DNA of 43,495 nt from Candidatus Helarchaeota archaeon (GCA_013375355.1 JABXJV010000206.1:1-43495); one strand, 5' to 3'; counted from the stretch's first letter, positions 1 to 8,231 are shown. The notes: generated by a model not told the origin, from the sequence alone. Numbers and translations are program-made.

Positions 1-611
1 AACTAGAGATTTATGATAAAGCATTAAAATTTTATTTCGAAGCAGCCGAAAAATTTGCAATTAATGAAGATCAAGAAAGTTTTGCAAAATGTAGATTAAA
101 AATTAATGAGTTAAATAAAAGGGTACAAGTCGAAGGAAAACCTATTTCAATTGAATCAAGTGAAGAAGAAGAAGAGAAATTACTTATTCCTGAAGAAGAA
201 ATCCCAAACGAGGACATAAAAAATATATTAAAGAATGCTGCCATAGCTGAGAGATTGGAACTATACGACCGAGCTTTAAAATTCTATTCAGAAGCGTGTG
301 GAAAGTTTTCAGATTATAATGATACTAAAAATAGAGAATTATGCATAATGAAAATTAGTGAACTTAATAAACTAGCCGATATGGAAGCACACGTTGAAGG
401 ATTTGCTCCTATTATTCCACTTGAAGACATTGAAGATGAAAGAATTAAAAAGAATTTGAAAAGAGCCTATGAAGCAGAATTACGACAGAAGTTCAAACAA
501 GCTGTCCTTTATTATAATATCGCTACTAATTTATTCTCGGCTATTAATGATAAGAAAAATTCAGAATTATGTGCAAAAATGGCGAAAGAATTAGCTGAAC
601 TAAATAAATAA
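1..611 (+). CDS. TPR-like helical repeat protein (5' end outside window)
   Basis: The reading frame is open from the window edge (first full codon at base 3) to the stop at 611, giving 202 visible residues, so the gene begins upstream. Three copies of a helical unit of about 40 residues start near visible residues 1, 85 and 160. Each has the pattern Y-D-[KR]-A-L-K-F-Y-x-E-A and ends in ELNK, and copies are about 80 residues apart, separated by acidic linkers. Paired amphipathic helices of this kind resemble tetratricopeptide repeats, which usually hold protein partners. No catalytic motif is visible. An internal TTG at 255 could be mistaken for a start, but the repeat pattern runs straight through it. 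The partner and cellular role are unknown. Confidence 0.7.
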   Translation, partial: LEIYDKALKFYFEAAEKFAINEDQESFAKCRLKINELNKRVQVEGKPISIESSEEEEEKLLIPEEEIPNEDIKNILKNAAIAERLELYDRALKFYSEACGKFSDYNDTKNRELCIMKISELNKLADMEAHVEGFAPIIPLEDIEDERIKKNLKRAYEAELRQKFKQAVLYYNIATNLFSAINDKKNSELCAKMAKELAELNK

Positions 612-665
612 AATATAGATTTCAATAATTTTTTATTACCTTTTACCTATTTTTTTAACCCTTGC

Positions 666-1409
666 TCAAGCTCCGCTAGAGGCGCCGTATTCGTGGTTAA
701 ATAAGAAGAGGCCAAGAATTACCAATAAAGTTCCGATTATTTTCGTGGGAATATTTAAAGGAAATAAAACATTTTGCATTAATTTACTATCTAAACCTAT
801 CCCTCCTAAGAGAAATGAGAGTGCAATCCCACATATAGTCGCTTTCTTTTTGATATCCCCCTCAGATAAATTGGCATAATAAAAATATAAAATGACTGGA
901 ACTGCAGCCATAAATGCAATAGCTATATACACTAAATTTCGAACTATTAACCCTAGTGCTGATACGAGCCCTATTAATCCTAATCCTATAATACTGAAAA
1001 TCAACTTGGTTTTTTTCTCTAATAAATAATTCTCTATATAAAATACTAAAGTCGTAAATCCTATTACTCCAAAAAGTGTTCCTATTTGCCAGAAAATGTT
1101 AAAATAAAAACCACCTGCCCAATCTCTTCCAAATTGGAATTCAGGAAGAGGAATTCCATTAATATGAATAAAACCATAATCAGCAATCATAAAACAGACT
1201 CTTGCTATTGCATATAAAGTAAAAAAAATAGCAAATCCAGAAAACAATTTTTTTTGATTTTCTAATTCTGCTTTTCTACTCCTATAAAAAAAATCCTTGG
1301 CAAATAAAAGTAAAAAACTAATAGCAACGAGCCATAATCCAACTCTCATGTCTTGAATAAAATAATTTGGATTTAATTCTCCTAAAGGAATTGCCATATA
1401 AATCATCAC
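666..1409 (-). CDS. Seven-TM integral membrane protein, unknown function
   Basis: This is a 247-residue protein with about seven hydrophobic segments, starting near residues 22, 57, 105, 134, 158, 190 and 220. A short basic stretch (FFYRSRKAELENQKK) lies between the first two. There is no signal peptide separate from the first membrane segment, and no recognisable catalytic or transporter motif. ATG codons at residues 1, 2 and 5 make the exact start uncertain. It sits about 38 bases from the macro-domain gene on the same strand, which is upstream of it in transcription, so the two may share a transcript. I do not recognise the family. Confidence 0.65.
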   Translation of the reverse strand: MMIYMAIPLGELNPNYFIQDMRVGLWLVAISFLLLFAKDFFYRSRKAELENQKKLFSGFAIFFTLYAIARVCFMIADYGFIHINGIPLPEFQFGRDWAGGFYFNIFWQIGTLFGVIGFTTLVFYIENYLLEKKTKLIFSIIGLGLIGLVSALGLIVRNLVYIAIAFMAAVPVILYFYYANLSEGDIKKKATICGIALSFLLGGIGLDSKLMQNVLFPLNIPTKIIGTLLVILGLFLFNHEYGASSGA

Positions 1410-1447
1410 TTTGATATTTTAAACATTAAAACTCAGTTATTTTTCAT

Positions 1448-1996
1448 TTAAATATTTTCTTTTGCCACATCTATATATGTTTCTAAATCGTGCTGACTGA
1501 AAAGTACAAAAACCACTTCATCTAAATTATCTTCTTTCTCCAAGAATTCCTTTACAGTTGATAGAGCGATTAAGCTGGCCTTCCATATCGGATAACCATA
1601 TGCACCTGTGCTGATTGAGGGGAATGCAATTGATTTTAAATCTTTAGAAACGGCTAATTTTAATGAATTACGGTAAGCCTCTGTCAGTAATTCGGGTTCT
1701 TTGTTACTTCCTCCACGCCAAATGGGTCCTACAGTATGGATTACAAAATTTGCTTTAAGATTCCCCCCAGTTGTTATGACTGCTTTTCCTGTAGGAAGAC
1801 CTTTTGGCCATTCTGACTGCCGTATTTTTTTGCATTCTTCAAGTATTTTCGGACCGCCCCTTCGGTGAATTGCTCCATCTACGCCACCACCTCCCATCAA
1901 GCTGGAGTTGGCGGCATTTACAATAGCATCTGTTTCTTGATCAGTTATATCTCCTCTAATTAGACGTAGTTTGGTTTTGTTAATTGTAATTTCCAT
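1448..1996 (-). CDS. Macro-domain protein (ADP-ribose-binding hydrolase, MacroD/YmdB type)
   Basis: At 182 residues this is essentially one macro domain. It shows the family landmarks in order: GDITDQ..DAIVNAAN (residues 15-30) with the ADP-ribose-contacting Asn, GGGGVDGAIH (35-44), and the phosphate loop ISTGAYGYP (128-136). This arrangement matches the MacroD/YmdB class, which removes mono-ADP-ribose from proteins or hydrolyses O-acetyl-ADP-ribose in the cytoplasm. No second domain is present. It lies between the 7-TM gene and a radical SAM gene on the same strand, but gaps of about 40 bases make co-transcription only possible. Family assignment is firm; the substrate is inferred from the class. 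Confidence 0.93.
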   Translation of the reverse strand: MEITINKTKLRLIRGDITDQETDAIVNAANSSLMGGGGVDGAIHRRGGPKILEECKKIRQSEWPKGLPTGKAVITTGGNLKANFVIHTVGPIWRGGSNKEPELLTEAYRNSLKLAVSKDLKSIAFPSISTGAYGYPIWKASLIALSTVKEFLEKEDNLDEVVFVLFSQHDLETYIDVAKENI

Positions 1997-2037
1997 AATT
2001 CAATCCCTCTAAGCTGTCAAATCTAAATTCTAATTAA

Positions 2038-3060
2038 TTATTCTAAATTATAATAAAATTCTTTTGGTTTCAATTCCTTAAATTTATCAGTTTGTTGCAC
2101 AATTTGCCTTCTTATATCAACGCAAAGATGGCATTTTGAAATATATCCTTCATTCCGTTCTTTATAACCAAATTGCTCAACTCCAATTGTATAAAGTTGT
2201 TTTAAATCAGTTATTATGGCATTAAGTATCGGAAACTCATCTAAATTTATACCTTCGAGTATTAGATTAAGATTTTTAGCATCTCCCAAACTTATTCCAC
2301 CACAATATCCAGTCATATAATTGCCATAATTATCAATATGAACATGCCAATCCCTAGCTAATTCTCCTTTGCATGATAAATTAAAGAAATGTTTGGCTTT
2401 TTGCTTTCTAAATAAATGTCCAATTTTATAGACTGCTCTACCCATAGGTATTAATTCTACATATTGTAAGCTATCAGGGGATTTCTTTAAAAATTCTTCA
2501 AAAGTTAAAGTATCTTTTAATTTAAGAAGTTTAAATATATTATAAAAAAGATCTTGGTATATTATAGCATTTTCTCCAAAAATTTCACTACTTATCCGAA
2601 ATCCTCTTTCTGTTTTTTCAAAAGGTACTTGTTCGAGAATGAATGGATTTACACTGATCAATATTCCATTTAAACCAGCATCTTTTAATTGGGTGAGCTT
2701 GCTTCTTGTCGTTTCATCATCTTTACACCAAAAACAATTAGTTTCGACAAATGTTGATGGGATTTTAAGCTTAGACGCTAAATCAGTAATTTTAAGTAGT
2801 AGTTCAAAATTTAAAAAAGGTTCTCCACCAGTAAAATGAAGACCACGATTAATATCAATTTTATCTGGTCCAAAGGGGCTTCCTTGAATTTTATCTGCTA
2901 ATTGATTCAAAATTTTATCTGCATCTTTCATAGAGATCCAATCTGATTTCCAGTTTGGAGAACAAGCATACATACAATGTTTACAATTCGATGTGCAACG
3001 ATAACTAAGTAAAATACCTGCCGAAATAGGTTTTGGAAGCGATAATATCTGCCCTTCCAT
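2038..3060 (-). CDS. Radical SAM protein with C-terminal cysteine cluster
   Basis: A 340-residue protein with the radical SAM cluster motif CTSNCKHC (Cys22, Cys26, Cys29), which binds a 4Fe-4S cluster and cleaves S-adenosylmethionine. The GGEP motif follows (HFTGGEPFLN, about residue 76). The C-terminal part has further cysteines (CKGEL, GYCGG, and KCHLC near residue 310), like the auxiliary-cluster region of SPASM/twitch proteins that modify peptides or act as maturases. No peptide substrate gene is obvious next to it. Its ATG overlaps the 3' end of the nuclease gene upstream by 56 bases. The reaction cannot be assigned from sequence alone. Confidence 0.88.
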   Translation of the reverse strand: MEGQILSLPKPISAGILLSYRCTSNCKHCMYACSPNWKSDWISMKDADKILNQLADKIQGSPFGPDKIDINRGLHFTGGEPFLNFELLLKITDLASKLKIPSTFVETNCFWCKDDETTRSKLTQLKDAGLNGILISVNPFILEQVPFEKTERGFRISSEIFGENAIIYQDLFYNIFKLLKLKDTLTFEEFLKKSPDSLQYVELIPMGRAVYKIGHLFRKQKAKHFFNLSCKGELARDWHVHIDNYGNYMTGYCGGISLGDAKNLNLILEGINLDEFPILNAIITDLKQLYTIGVEQFGYKERNEGYISKCHLCVDIRRQIVQQTDKFKELKPKEFYYNLE

Positions 3061-3550
3061 ATATTAATATCAAATATTTTAGTTTAAAAAATTTCATTCT
3101 GTTAAAAAAATCTTTTAATTCTTTTGTTTCTTTCTTTAAATCATATTTTTCTTTAATTTTCTCTTTATTCCAAAAGGTACATTCAGCAAACGCCCTAAGC
3201 TTTCGTTTTTTTTCTTCAGGAATATTAAAAATAACCTTACCAGAATTTAGACCATTCAAGAATTGTTCAATTTTTCGATAATCTATAACAAGAACATTAT
3301 CAGGAGAATCTTTATTCCATTTTTTGTATTTTTTTGGATCCCACTTATTAGCAACTACAATTATCCAGACTTCATCCGCATGTTTATAATATTCTCTATT
3401 ATTCCATTTAGCTTCCACAGTAACCTCATTCTTTGCATTTGTAACATCCACCGCATAAAGTTTCCCATTATCACAAGTCCATTCAATCACACCCGTTCCT
3501 AACCGATTATTTCTACCTTCAGAGTACGAGAACCCATTCAATTCGCCCAT
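3005..3550 (-). CDS. PD-(D/E)XK nuclease-like domain, probably the C-terminal half of a split gene
   Basis: This 181-residue frame contains a nuclease-like core: G-V-I-E-W-T-C-D-N-G-K, then AVDVTN with Asp35, then V-E-A-K-W with Glu46 and Lys48. The D-X10-E-X-K spacing and the following strand (VWIIVVANK) fit the PD-(D/E)XK restriction-endonuclease fold. The helix that normally precedes this core, with a conserved acidic residue, is not in this frame. A fitting one (GYKTEDLVVEVLNQW) ends the upstream gene at 3538-4650. The two frames overlap by 13 bases in a -1 relationship, so this looks like one endonuclease broken by a frameshift, or two translationally coupled chains. The last ~18 residues read over the start of the radical SAM gene. 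Confidence 0.6.
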   Translation of the reverse strand: MGELNGFSYSEGRNNRLGTGVIEWTCDNGKLYAVDVTNAKNEVTVEAKWNNREYYKHADEVWIIVVANKWDPKKYKKWNKDSPDNVLVIDYRKIEQFLNGLNSGKVIFNIPEEKKRKLRAFAECTFWNKEKIKEKYDLKKETKELKDFFNRMKFFKLKYLILIYGRADIIASKTYFGRYFT

Positions 3551-4650
3551 TGATTCAATACTTCAACAACTAAATCTTCAGTTTTATAACCACGCTCTTT
3601 GTAATATTTCCATCTTACCGAAAAATTATCTAATTTATACCCCATTGTAATTCTAACTGCGTTAATACCACCAAAATGATTCCACACTGCTTGTAATATA
3701 TCAGTTCTCTTCAATTCCCTTAATTCATTTTGACTTGGGAAATGTCCCAACTCCTTTATTATTTCGTTTAACTCCCTCTCAAAGTTTTCCCAACTTTTCC
3801 AGTAATTTGCTGGTTTGGTATCCAGACCATAACCTATCTTATTTCTAACGGCAACTATTCCTCTATGATATTTTTCAATTGCTCCTTCAATATCTGTCCT
3901 CTTAATTTTCCTTAAAATCGGTTTCGAAGGAAATACACCCACTTTTTTAATTATATTACCTGATTTATCCTTATATTCGGTAGCAATTATCTTATTCAGT
4001 TCGTTTTCAAGAATTTCCCATTTTGACCAATACCCTGGAGGCTTTTTATCGACACTTTCTCCAATTTTAATCCTTGCGGCATTCAAGCCACCGTGATACC
4101 GAGTAATCCCAGCAAGTAAACCTCGTTTTTTCAACTTTATAAAATCATCATTCACTGGAAAACGATTTAATTTAATCTTTATTTCATTTAATTCTGTTTC
4201 TACATTCTCCCATTTTTTCCAGTATCCCCCAGGTTTATGCTTGCGAAGTTCTTTTTCAAAATCACTCATCTTTGTAAATAATTTGCTTATTAAATTTTGT
4301 GAAATAATGATCCCAATTTTTTCCAAATTATGCTTAATTTTCCTATACGAAACCTTTGAGTGCTTGAGTCGATTGTATAAATATTTTTCAATTTCTTTGT
4401 TTTCATTAATTTTATTGAATATCTTAACATATTCTATTTTTTCCTCTTTGCTGATCTTTTCGTGGTTTTTTATCCAGTCTATAAATTTCTTTGTAAATTT
4501 TATACCAAGATTGGCTTTTTTTATGTTTTCGTCATTATATTCCTTCAATAATTTTTGAATCTCTAAAGAAGATTTGATTTCTTTTATAAATCCCTTGTGA
4601 TTTTCTTTTATTTTTTTTGGCTTTTCCTTTCTTTTACTTTTATTCATCAT
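3538..4650 (-). CDS. HNH-repeat (homing-endonuclease-associated repeat) protein, N-terminal part of split nuclease
   Basis: A 370-residue, strongly basic protein. The N-terminal ~130 residues are Lys/Ile-rich helices. Three tandem repeats of about 60 residues follow, each with W-x2-x-E-x2-L-N-E-I, then a F-P position, then L-x2-A-[IV]-x3-[FHY]-x-G-[GI]-x3-[AV]-R-x2-[IM]-G. This pattern matches the homing-endonuclease-associated repeat (HNH_repeat), thought to contact DNA. The C-terminus (KERGYKTEDLVVEVLNQW) looks like the first helix of a PD-(D/E)XK nuclease whose active site lies in the next frame (3005-3550). Stop and start overlap by 13 bases. A selfish or defence-type endonuclease is the likely identity. 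Confidence 0.7.
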   Translation of the reverse strand: MMNKSKRKEKPKKIKENHKGFIKEIKSSLEIQKLLKEYNDENIKKANLGIKFTKKFIDWIKNHEKISKEEKIEYVKIFNKINENKEIEKYLYNRLKHSKVSYRKIKHNLEKIGIIISQNLISKLFTKMSDFEKELRKHKPGGYWKKWENVETELNEIKIKLNRFPVNDDFIKLKKRGLLAGITRYHGGLNAARIKIGESVDKKPPGYWSKWEILENELNKIIATEYKDKSGNIIKKVGVFPSKPILRKIKRTDIEGAIEKYHRGIVAVRNKIGYGLDTKPANYWKSWENFERELNEIIKELGHFPSQNELRELKRTDILQAVWNHFGGINAVRITMGYKLDNFSVRWKYYKERGYKTEDLVVEVLNQWAN

Positions 4651-4847
4651 CTATTATTTTAAAATTTGGATATTTAATATACACATCTTTGCTCAATTTA
4701 AATCGGTAATATTTTTTATTTTAAAGATACTATTTGGGGTTAATACCTCCAGAAATTGGTTTTGGAACCAACAATTTAAATTCAGCCCAATTCTCAAAAT
4801 AATTTCAAAATTTTTATGATTAAAGTAAAATAAACAACATTAACTAA

Positions 4848-5219
4848 TTATTCTTTATCCTTCTTTTCCCACACTAGAAAAGAATCATTTTCTGAACACG
4901 TCATTGCTTTAATTACATTATCGTTATCGAATCCTGGAAGTTTTTGTAACCTCTCTAACAGTTTATCAGTTCCAGCACCTTGCGGAATCATAATAATTAT
5001 TTTAAACAATAACAACCAAAATACATCTTCTTCAAATGGCCCCTGATTTGTAGTAATAATTGTGGCTTTCTTTAAATCTTTAAATAAATATACGTCTTTT
5101 TCTTTTTTCTCATATTTCCATTCTAGAATTAGTTCATTATCAGTTACATGTATTTTTTCTATAGCCATAGCGACTCTTTCATATTCTTCAAAAATATTTT
5201 CATCACTCATAATCATCAA
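4848..5219 (-). CDS. Small soluble protein of unknown function
   Basis: A 123-residue protein with alternating polar and hydrophobic strands in the first half (IHVTDNELILEWKYEKKEKDVYLF) and a hydrophobic segment (VFWLLLFKIIIMIP, about residues 66-80) that is short for a membrane span. The strand-rich start loosely resembles small PH-like or immunity-type folds, but no motif supports a firm call. ATG codons at residues 1, 2 and 4 leave the start open. It stands alone, with about 190 bases before the HNH-repeat gene downstream and a divergent rhomboid gene upstream. I do not recognise the family. Confidence 0.5.
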   Translation of the reverse strand: MMIMSDENIFEEYERVAMAIEKIHVTDNELILEWKYEKKEKDVYLFKDLKKATIITTNQGPFEEDVFWLLLFKIIIMIPQGAGTDKLLERLQKLPGFDNDNVIKAMTCSENDSFLVWEKKDKE

Positions 5220-5367
5220 ATCTTAAATATATTGTTAGTTTTCTATGGTTTTCTTATCCAGTTATAAAAATTTTCACTATTGATGATAACACAATTTATT
5301 TAATTTAGCAAAATGATATTAATTAATTATTAAAAATTCATTTAATTCTAATGATGAGGTTTAAAGG

Positions 5368-6036
5368 ATGGCAATTGTTTTTCCTAGATATTTTAAAAAA
5401 CCGATAATAACCATTAGTATAGTAATAATTAATATCATAGTCTTTATCCGAGTTAATGTAATGGCGAATTGGATTTTGGGTGAGCCTGACATACATTTTA
5501 TAAACCTTGGCTTCACCGCTAGCGAGTTTTTTAATGGAAGAAAACTCCATACAATTATTACTTCAATGTTTCTTCATGGAGATATTTTTCACATTGGATT
5601 TAATATGTTTTATTTTTTCCTATTTTCGCTTGATATTGAGGGAGGTTTAGGACGAGATTCCTTTGTCTTAGGGCGAATATCATTCCTAATTATGTACTTT
5701 TTTTCAGGTATCGTCGCAAATTTAATTTATGGGCTTATCGCTTCTGTCTTTATGAATCCAGGTATACCTGCGATAGGTGCCTCAGGCGCAATCTTTGGAG
5801 TCATGGGGGCATATGCGCTATTATTTCCAGAAAATCAAGCATTGGTCTATGTTGGTAGATTTTTCTGGAGAACCAGAGCATGGGTAGCTATAATATTTTA
5901 TTTTGTTTTGCAAGTAATATATGGAATAATCGCAGCTGGGTCTGGTGTTGCTTATTGGGCCCACGTTGGTGGTTTTCTCGGCGGTATCGGCTATATATTA
6001 TTGGTCTATAAGTCACGTGGTATAGAGTTTGATTAA
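5368..6036 (+). CDS. Rhomboid-family intramembrane serine protease
   Basis: A 222-residue, six-TM protein with all rhomboid landmarks. HGDIFHIGFNM (residues 70-80) corresponds to the H-x4-N loop that stabilises the oxyanion. GASGAIFGVMGA contains the catalytic Ser139, and AHVGGFLGG contains the catalytic His199 in the last helix. The enzyme cleaves transmembrane segments of membrane proteins within the bilayer. A purine-rich AAAGG just before the ATG supports the start. The gene is separate from its neighbours, so no substrate is indicated by context. The length is that of the minimal six-TM core, with no extra cytosolic domain. Confidence 0.95.
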   Translation: MAIVFPRYFKKPIITISIVIINIIVFIRVNVMANWILGEPDIHFINLGFTASEFFNGRKLHTIITSMFLHGDIFHIGFNMFYFFLFSLDIEGGLGRDSFVLGRISFLIMYFFSGIVANLIYGLIASVFMNPGIPAIGASGAIFGVMGAYALLFPENQALVYVGRFFWRTRAWVAIIFYFVLQVIYGIIAAGSGVAYWAHVGGFLGGIGYILLVYKSRGIEFD

Positions 6037-6148
6037 ACTCATGTCTGTATAAGAGAATTTTTAATTAATAAAGTATGAATTTATAGCCAATATGATAAAG
6101 AAAGATGAATTTGTTAAGTGGAGTTGATTTCAAAAATAATAATAAAGG

Positions 6149-6250
6149 TTATTCAATATTTATTTGAATATTGTCTAATTTTCTATCCGTTTTTACTCCA
6201 CCTACTTTTTTTTTCTTTTTTTTAGGTTTTTTTTTCTTCTTTGATGGCAT
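6149..6250 (-). CDS. Possible 33-residue lysine-rich small protein
   Basis: An ATG at 6250 opens 33 codons ending in TAA at 6149. The peptide starts MPSKKKKKPKKKKKK, continues VGGVKTDRKLDN and ends in IQINIE. A TATA-like element (6271-6281) sits 21-31 bases upstream of the ATG, as expected for a leaderless archaeal transcript. The lysine tract is coded by both AAA and AAG. It resembles the basic N-terminus of the 29080-29550 product (MPKAKKPKAKTKK). A role in binding nucleic acid or acidic lipid is conceivable. A random frame in A-rich DNA is the alternative, so this is tentative. Confidence 0.4.
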   Translation of the reverse strand: MPSKKKKKPKKKKKKVGGVKTDRKLDNIQINIE

Positions 6251-6270
6251 TTTATCACATATTTTAAGCT

Positions 6271-6281
6271 TTTATATAATT
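6271..6281 (-). promoter_or_regulatory. TATA-like box upstream of the small lysine-rich frame
   Basis: On the minus strand this reads AATTATATAAA, close to the archaeal TATA consensus. It is 21-31 bases before the ATG at 6250, which would give a leaderless or nearly leaderless message. Confidence 0.35.
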
Positions 6282-6446
6282 TAGGTGGTATAACATTTAT
6301 TCTTTAAATATTTAAATCAAAATATTATTAAAAAGTTAATCTCAATATTAAAAATTTATTAATGGCATAAGACCCTCGAGTGATTCAAAATCAAAAAAAC
6401 ATACTAAAATATTATGGATTTTGAAGGATTAATGGGAATAAATTAT

Positions 6447-7634
6447 TTAATAACCTAAAGGAGTTTTAGTTCTAATTTTTTTCTTTTTAATAGGTTGCTT
6501 TTTTCTTATTAGTTCTTCCAAATTTTTACGTTCATCTTGTAATTTCTTTCTTTCTTCTTTTAATTTTTCTCTTTCACGTTTGATATTATCTTTTTCGTTA
6601 TTTATTTTTACTTTTTCATTTTCAATATTTTTCATTTCACTTTGAATTTTTGCTTTATTATTTTCAATATCTCTTGATATTCTATTAATTTCGTTCTCTA
6701 TTAATCTTTTATCGTTCTTTAAATCACTTATTTGGACTTTTAAATTCTGAATTTTGTTTTGTAAGGAACTTACTTCATTTTCCAGCTTTGGAATTTTATT
6801 ATTTAATTCCTTCATTCGTGCTTGTTCTTTTTCTCTAGTTTTTATTAAATTATTTTGTTCATTAGTAAGTTCATCTTTCATATGCCGTAAATCCTTCTTC
6901 TTACTCTCTAGGTCATCAATTTTTTTATCTAAATTTTTCTTTTTTCTGCGTAATTCATCCTTATCTTTATCAATCCTATTTCTTTCATCTAAGAGCCGTT
7001 GTTTCTCTTGTATAATCTCTTTTTCTAAACTATCTCTCTCCCTTTTTAAGCGATCTTTATCATCTTGGAGATCTTTAACATCAATCTTATATTTCCTTAT
7101 CTTTTTATCAAGATCCTCTACTTTAGATTCCTCTTTATCCTTCTTTCTTTTTAAATCTACTATTTCTTTTTCTATAGGTTCTTTTGAATGAATTAGCTCA
7201 ATTTCTTTATTCTTTATCTCTTTCATTTTTTTATCCAATTCTTTATCTTTCAGACGTACTTTTTCTTTAAAAATATCCATCTTATCTTTTTCAGTAGCCA
7301 ATTTGTTTTTTTCGTTGATTATTTCTTTCTTTATTCTAACCAATTCACCATTTAGCTTGTCTTTTTCTTGTAACAGCCCTTTTACTTCATATTCTCTGTC
7401 TTTTCGCTTTTTTTCAAGCTCTTCGATTGTAACTCCGTAACTTTCCATTTTTTTAACAACTTTTTCTAATTTAGTTCTTTCTTCTTCTAGCTTTTTCCAT
7501 TCTTTTTCTACATTTAACCGTTCTTTTTTTAACTTTTTAAGTAATTTCTCGCTTATTGGAGGATATTCTTCGGGTATTGGGGTTTTATCGGTGATCTGAT
7601 ATTTTGGTGGTTTATCTTCATTCATTTGATTCAC
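6447..7634 (-). CDS. Long coiled-coil protein
   Basis: A 395-residue protein, about 85% of it uninterrupted heptad-type coiled coil from residue ~28 to ~380, extremely rich in Lys, Glu, Asp and Arg. The first ~27 residues are proline-rich and probably disordered (KTPIPEEYPPIS). The C-terminus is basic (KKKKIRTKTPLGY). There is no membrane segment, globular domain or nucleotide-binding motif. Such proteins act as scaffolds, spacers or filaments. The gene is divergent from the ubiquitin-like gene, with about 150 bases between the two starts, so the two could share a control region. Function is unknown; a cytoskeletal or tethering role is only an inference. Confidence 0.75.
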   Translation of the reverse strand: MNQMNEDKPPKYQITDKTPIPEEYPPISEKLLKKLKKERLNVEKEWKKLEEERTKLEKVVKKMESYGVTIEELEKKRKDREYEVKGLLQEKDKLNGELVRIKKEIINEKNKLATEKDKMDIFKEKVRLKDKELDKKMKEIKNKEIELIHSKEPIEKEIVDLKRKKDKEESKVEDLDKKIRKYKIDVKDLQDDKDRLKRERDSLEKEIIQEKQRLLDERNRIDKDKDELRRKKKNLDKKIDDLESKKKDLRHMKDELTNEQNNLIKTREKEQARMKELNNKIPKLENEVSSLQNKIQNLKVQISDLKNDKRLIENEINRISRDIENNKAKIQSEMKNIENEKVKINNEKDNIKREREKLKEERKKLQDERKNLEELIRKKQPIKKKKIRTKTPLGY

Positions 7635-7746
7635 AATATGATAATTAATTGAAAGAATTGATAATTAACCTAAGAAAATATTATTAATATAAAAATGTTT
7701 GAAATACCGCAAAGATAAAAGTTAAAAATAAACATTTTACTTAAAG

Positions 7747-7756
7747 TTATTATAAA
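7747..7756 (+). promoter_or_regulatory. TATA-like box of the ubiquitin-like gene
   Basis: TTATTATAAA lies about 30-39 bases before the ATG at 7786. Transcription would start near 7778, leaving a leader of a few bases. This favours the ATG at 7786 over the in-frame TTG at 7777. Confidence 0.4.
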
Positions 7757-7785
7757 GACTTTCAAAAAAATGTGAGTTGTATAAT

Positions 7786-8130
7786 ATGTTAGACGAATCA
7801 GAAGATTTTGAGGAAGAATTAGAGGAGCCAGAAGAAAAGCGACCAGGTATTGCTTCAAAAACACCTAAAGCTGGAGTTGGAGGCGAACAAGTTAATGTTT
7901 ACTTTATGTCCACAATTGGTCCTGGTGAGAAAAAACAAAAACTAATGGTTGACACTGGGAACAATGTCAGCGCCGTTAAACAAACGGTTGGGAATTTATT
8001 TGGATTAAATCCAGGTGATTTTCACTTATCATTTGGTGGAGTCACAATGGATGATACTAGTCCTTTGCTAGATTATAGTGTAAAAGATGGCGATACAGTA
8101 CTTCTTATTCCAGCTAGCACTGCGGGGTAA
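7786..8130 (+). CDS. Ubiquitin-like modifier protein
   Basis: A 114-residue protein with a highly acidic flexible N-terminus (residues 1-20, e.g. DFEEELEEPEE) and a beta-grasp domain at about 34-110. The segment FGGVTMDDTSPLLDYSVKDGDTVLLI lines up with the ubiquitin stretch around its F-A-G-K-Q and L-S-D-Y-N motifs. The chain ends in S-T-A-G directly before the stop, so the mature C-terminus would be Ala-Gly with no tail to remove. The canonical ubiquitin ending is Gly-Gly. E1, E2, JAMM and RING genes follow on the same strand, which makes conjugation the obvious role. The start was chosen from TATA spacing; a TTG nine bases upstream is the alternative. Confidence 0.9.
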   Translation: MLDESEDFEEELEEPEEKRPGIASKTPKAGVGGEQVNVYFMSTIGPGEKKQKLMVDTGNNVSAVKQTVGNLFGLNPGDFHLSFGGVTMDDTSPLLDYSVKDGDTVLLIPASTAG

Positions 8131-8204
8131 AATATTTAATTCTAGTGTAATCTAAATATAGAAAATTTTGCTTTTCAAACGTAAAACATCTTTCATTCAA
8201 ACCC

Positions 8205-8211
8205 TTTTTTT
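8205..8211 (+). terminator. T-tract after the ubiquitin-like gene
   Basis: Seven consecutive T about 75 bases after the stop could end archaeal transcription. Together with the TATA-like sequence just after it (8221-8231), this suggests that E1 can be transcribed separately. Confidence 0.3.
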
Positions 8212-8220
8212 AAAAAATTT

Positions 8221-8231
8221 AATATTATAAA
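8221..8231 (+). promoter_or_regulatory. TATA-like box upstream of the E1 gene
   Basis: AATATTATAAA lies about 33-43 bases before the TTG start at 8264, after a T-tract. It is a plausible separate promoter for E1. Confidence 0.3.

Noticed and set aside
4756..4771. Short hairpin TTGGTT-TTGG-AACCAA
   Set aside because: Six base pairs and no T-tract in transcription direction; not strong enough as terminator or site.
6754..7191. Plus-strand frame inside the coiled-coil gene
   Set aside because: It is a Ser/Leu/Phe-rich reverse reading of Lys/Glu codons, a typical shadow.
7777..7785. TTG start for the ubiquitin-like gene
   Set aside because: It would add three residues (L-Y-N). The TATA spacing places transcription start near 7778, and the ATG at 7786 fits better.
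7670..7864. Minus-strand frame across the ubiquitin gene start
   Set aside because: It overlaps the real start and promoter, has no recognisable sequence and reads as a shadow.
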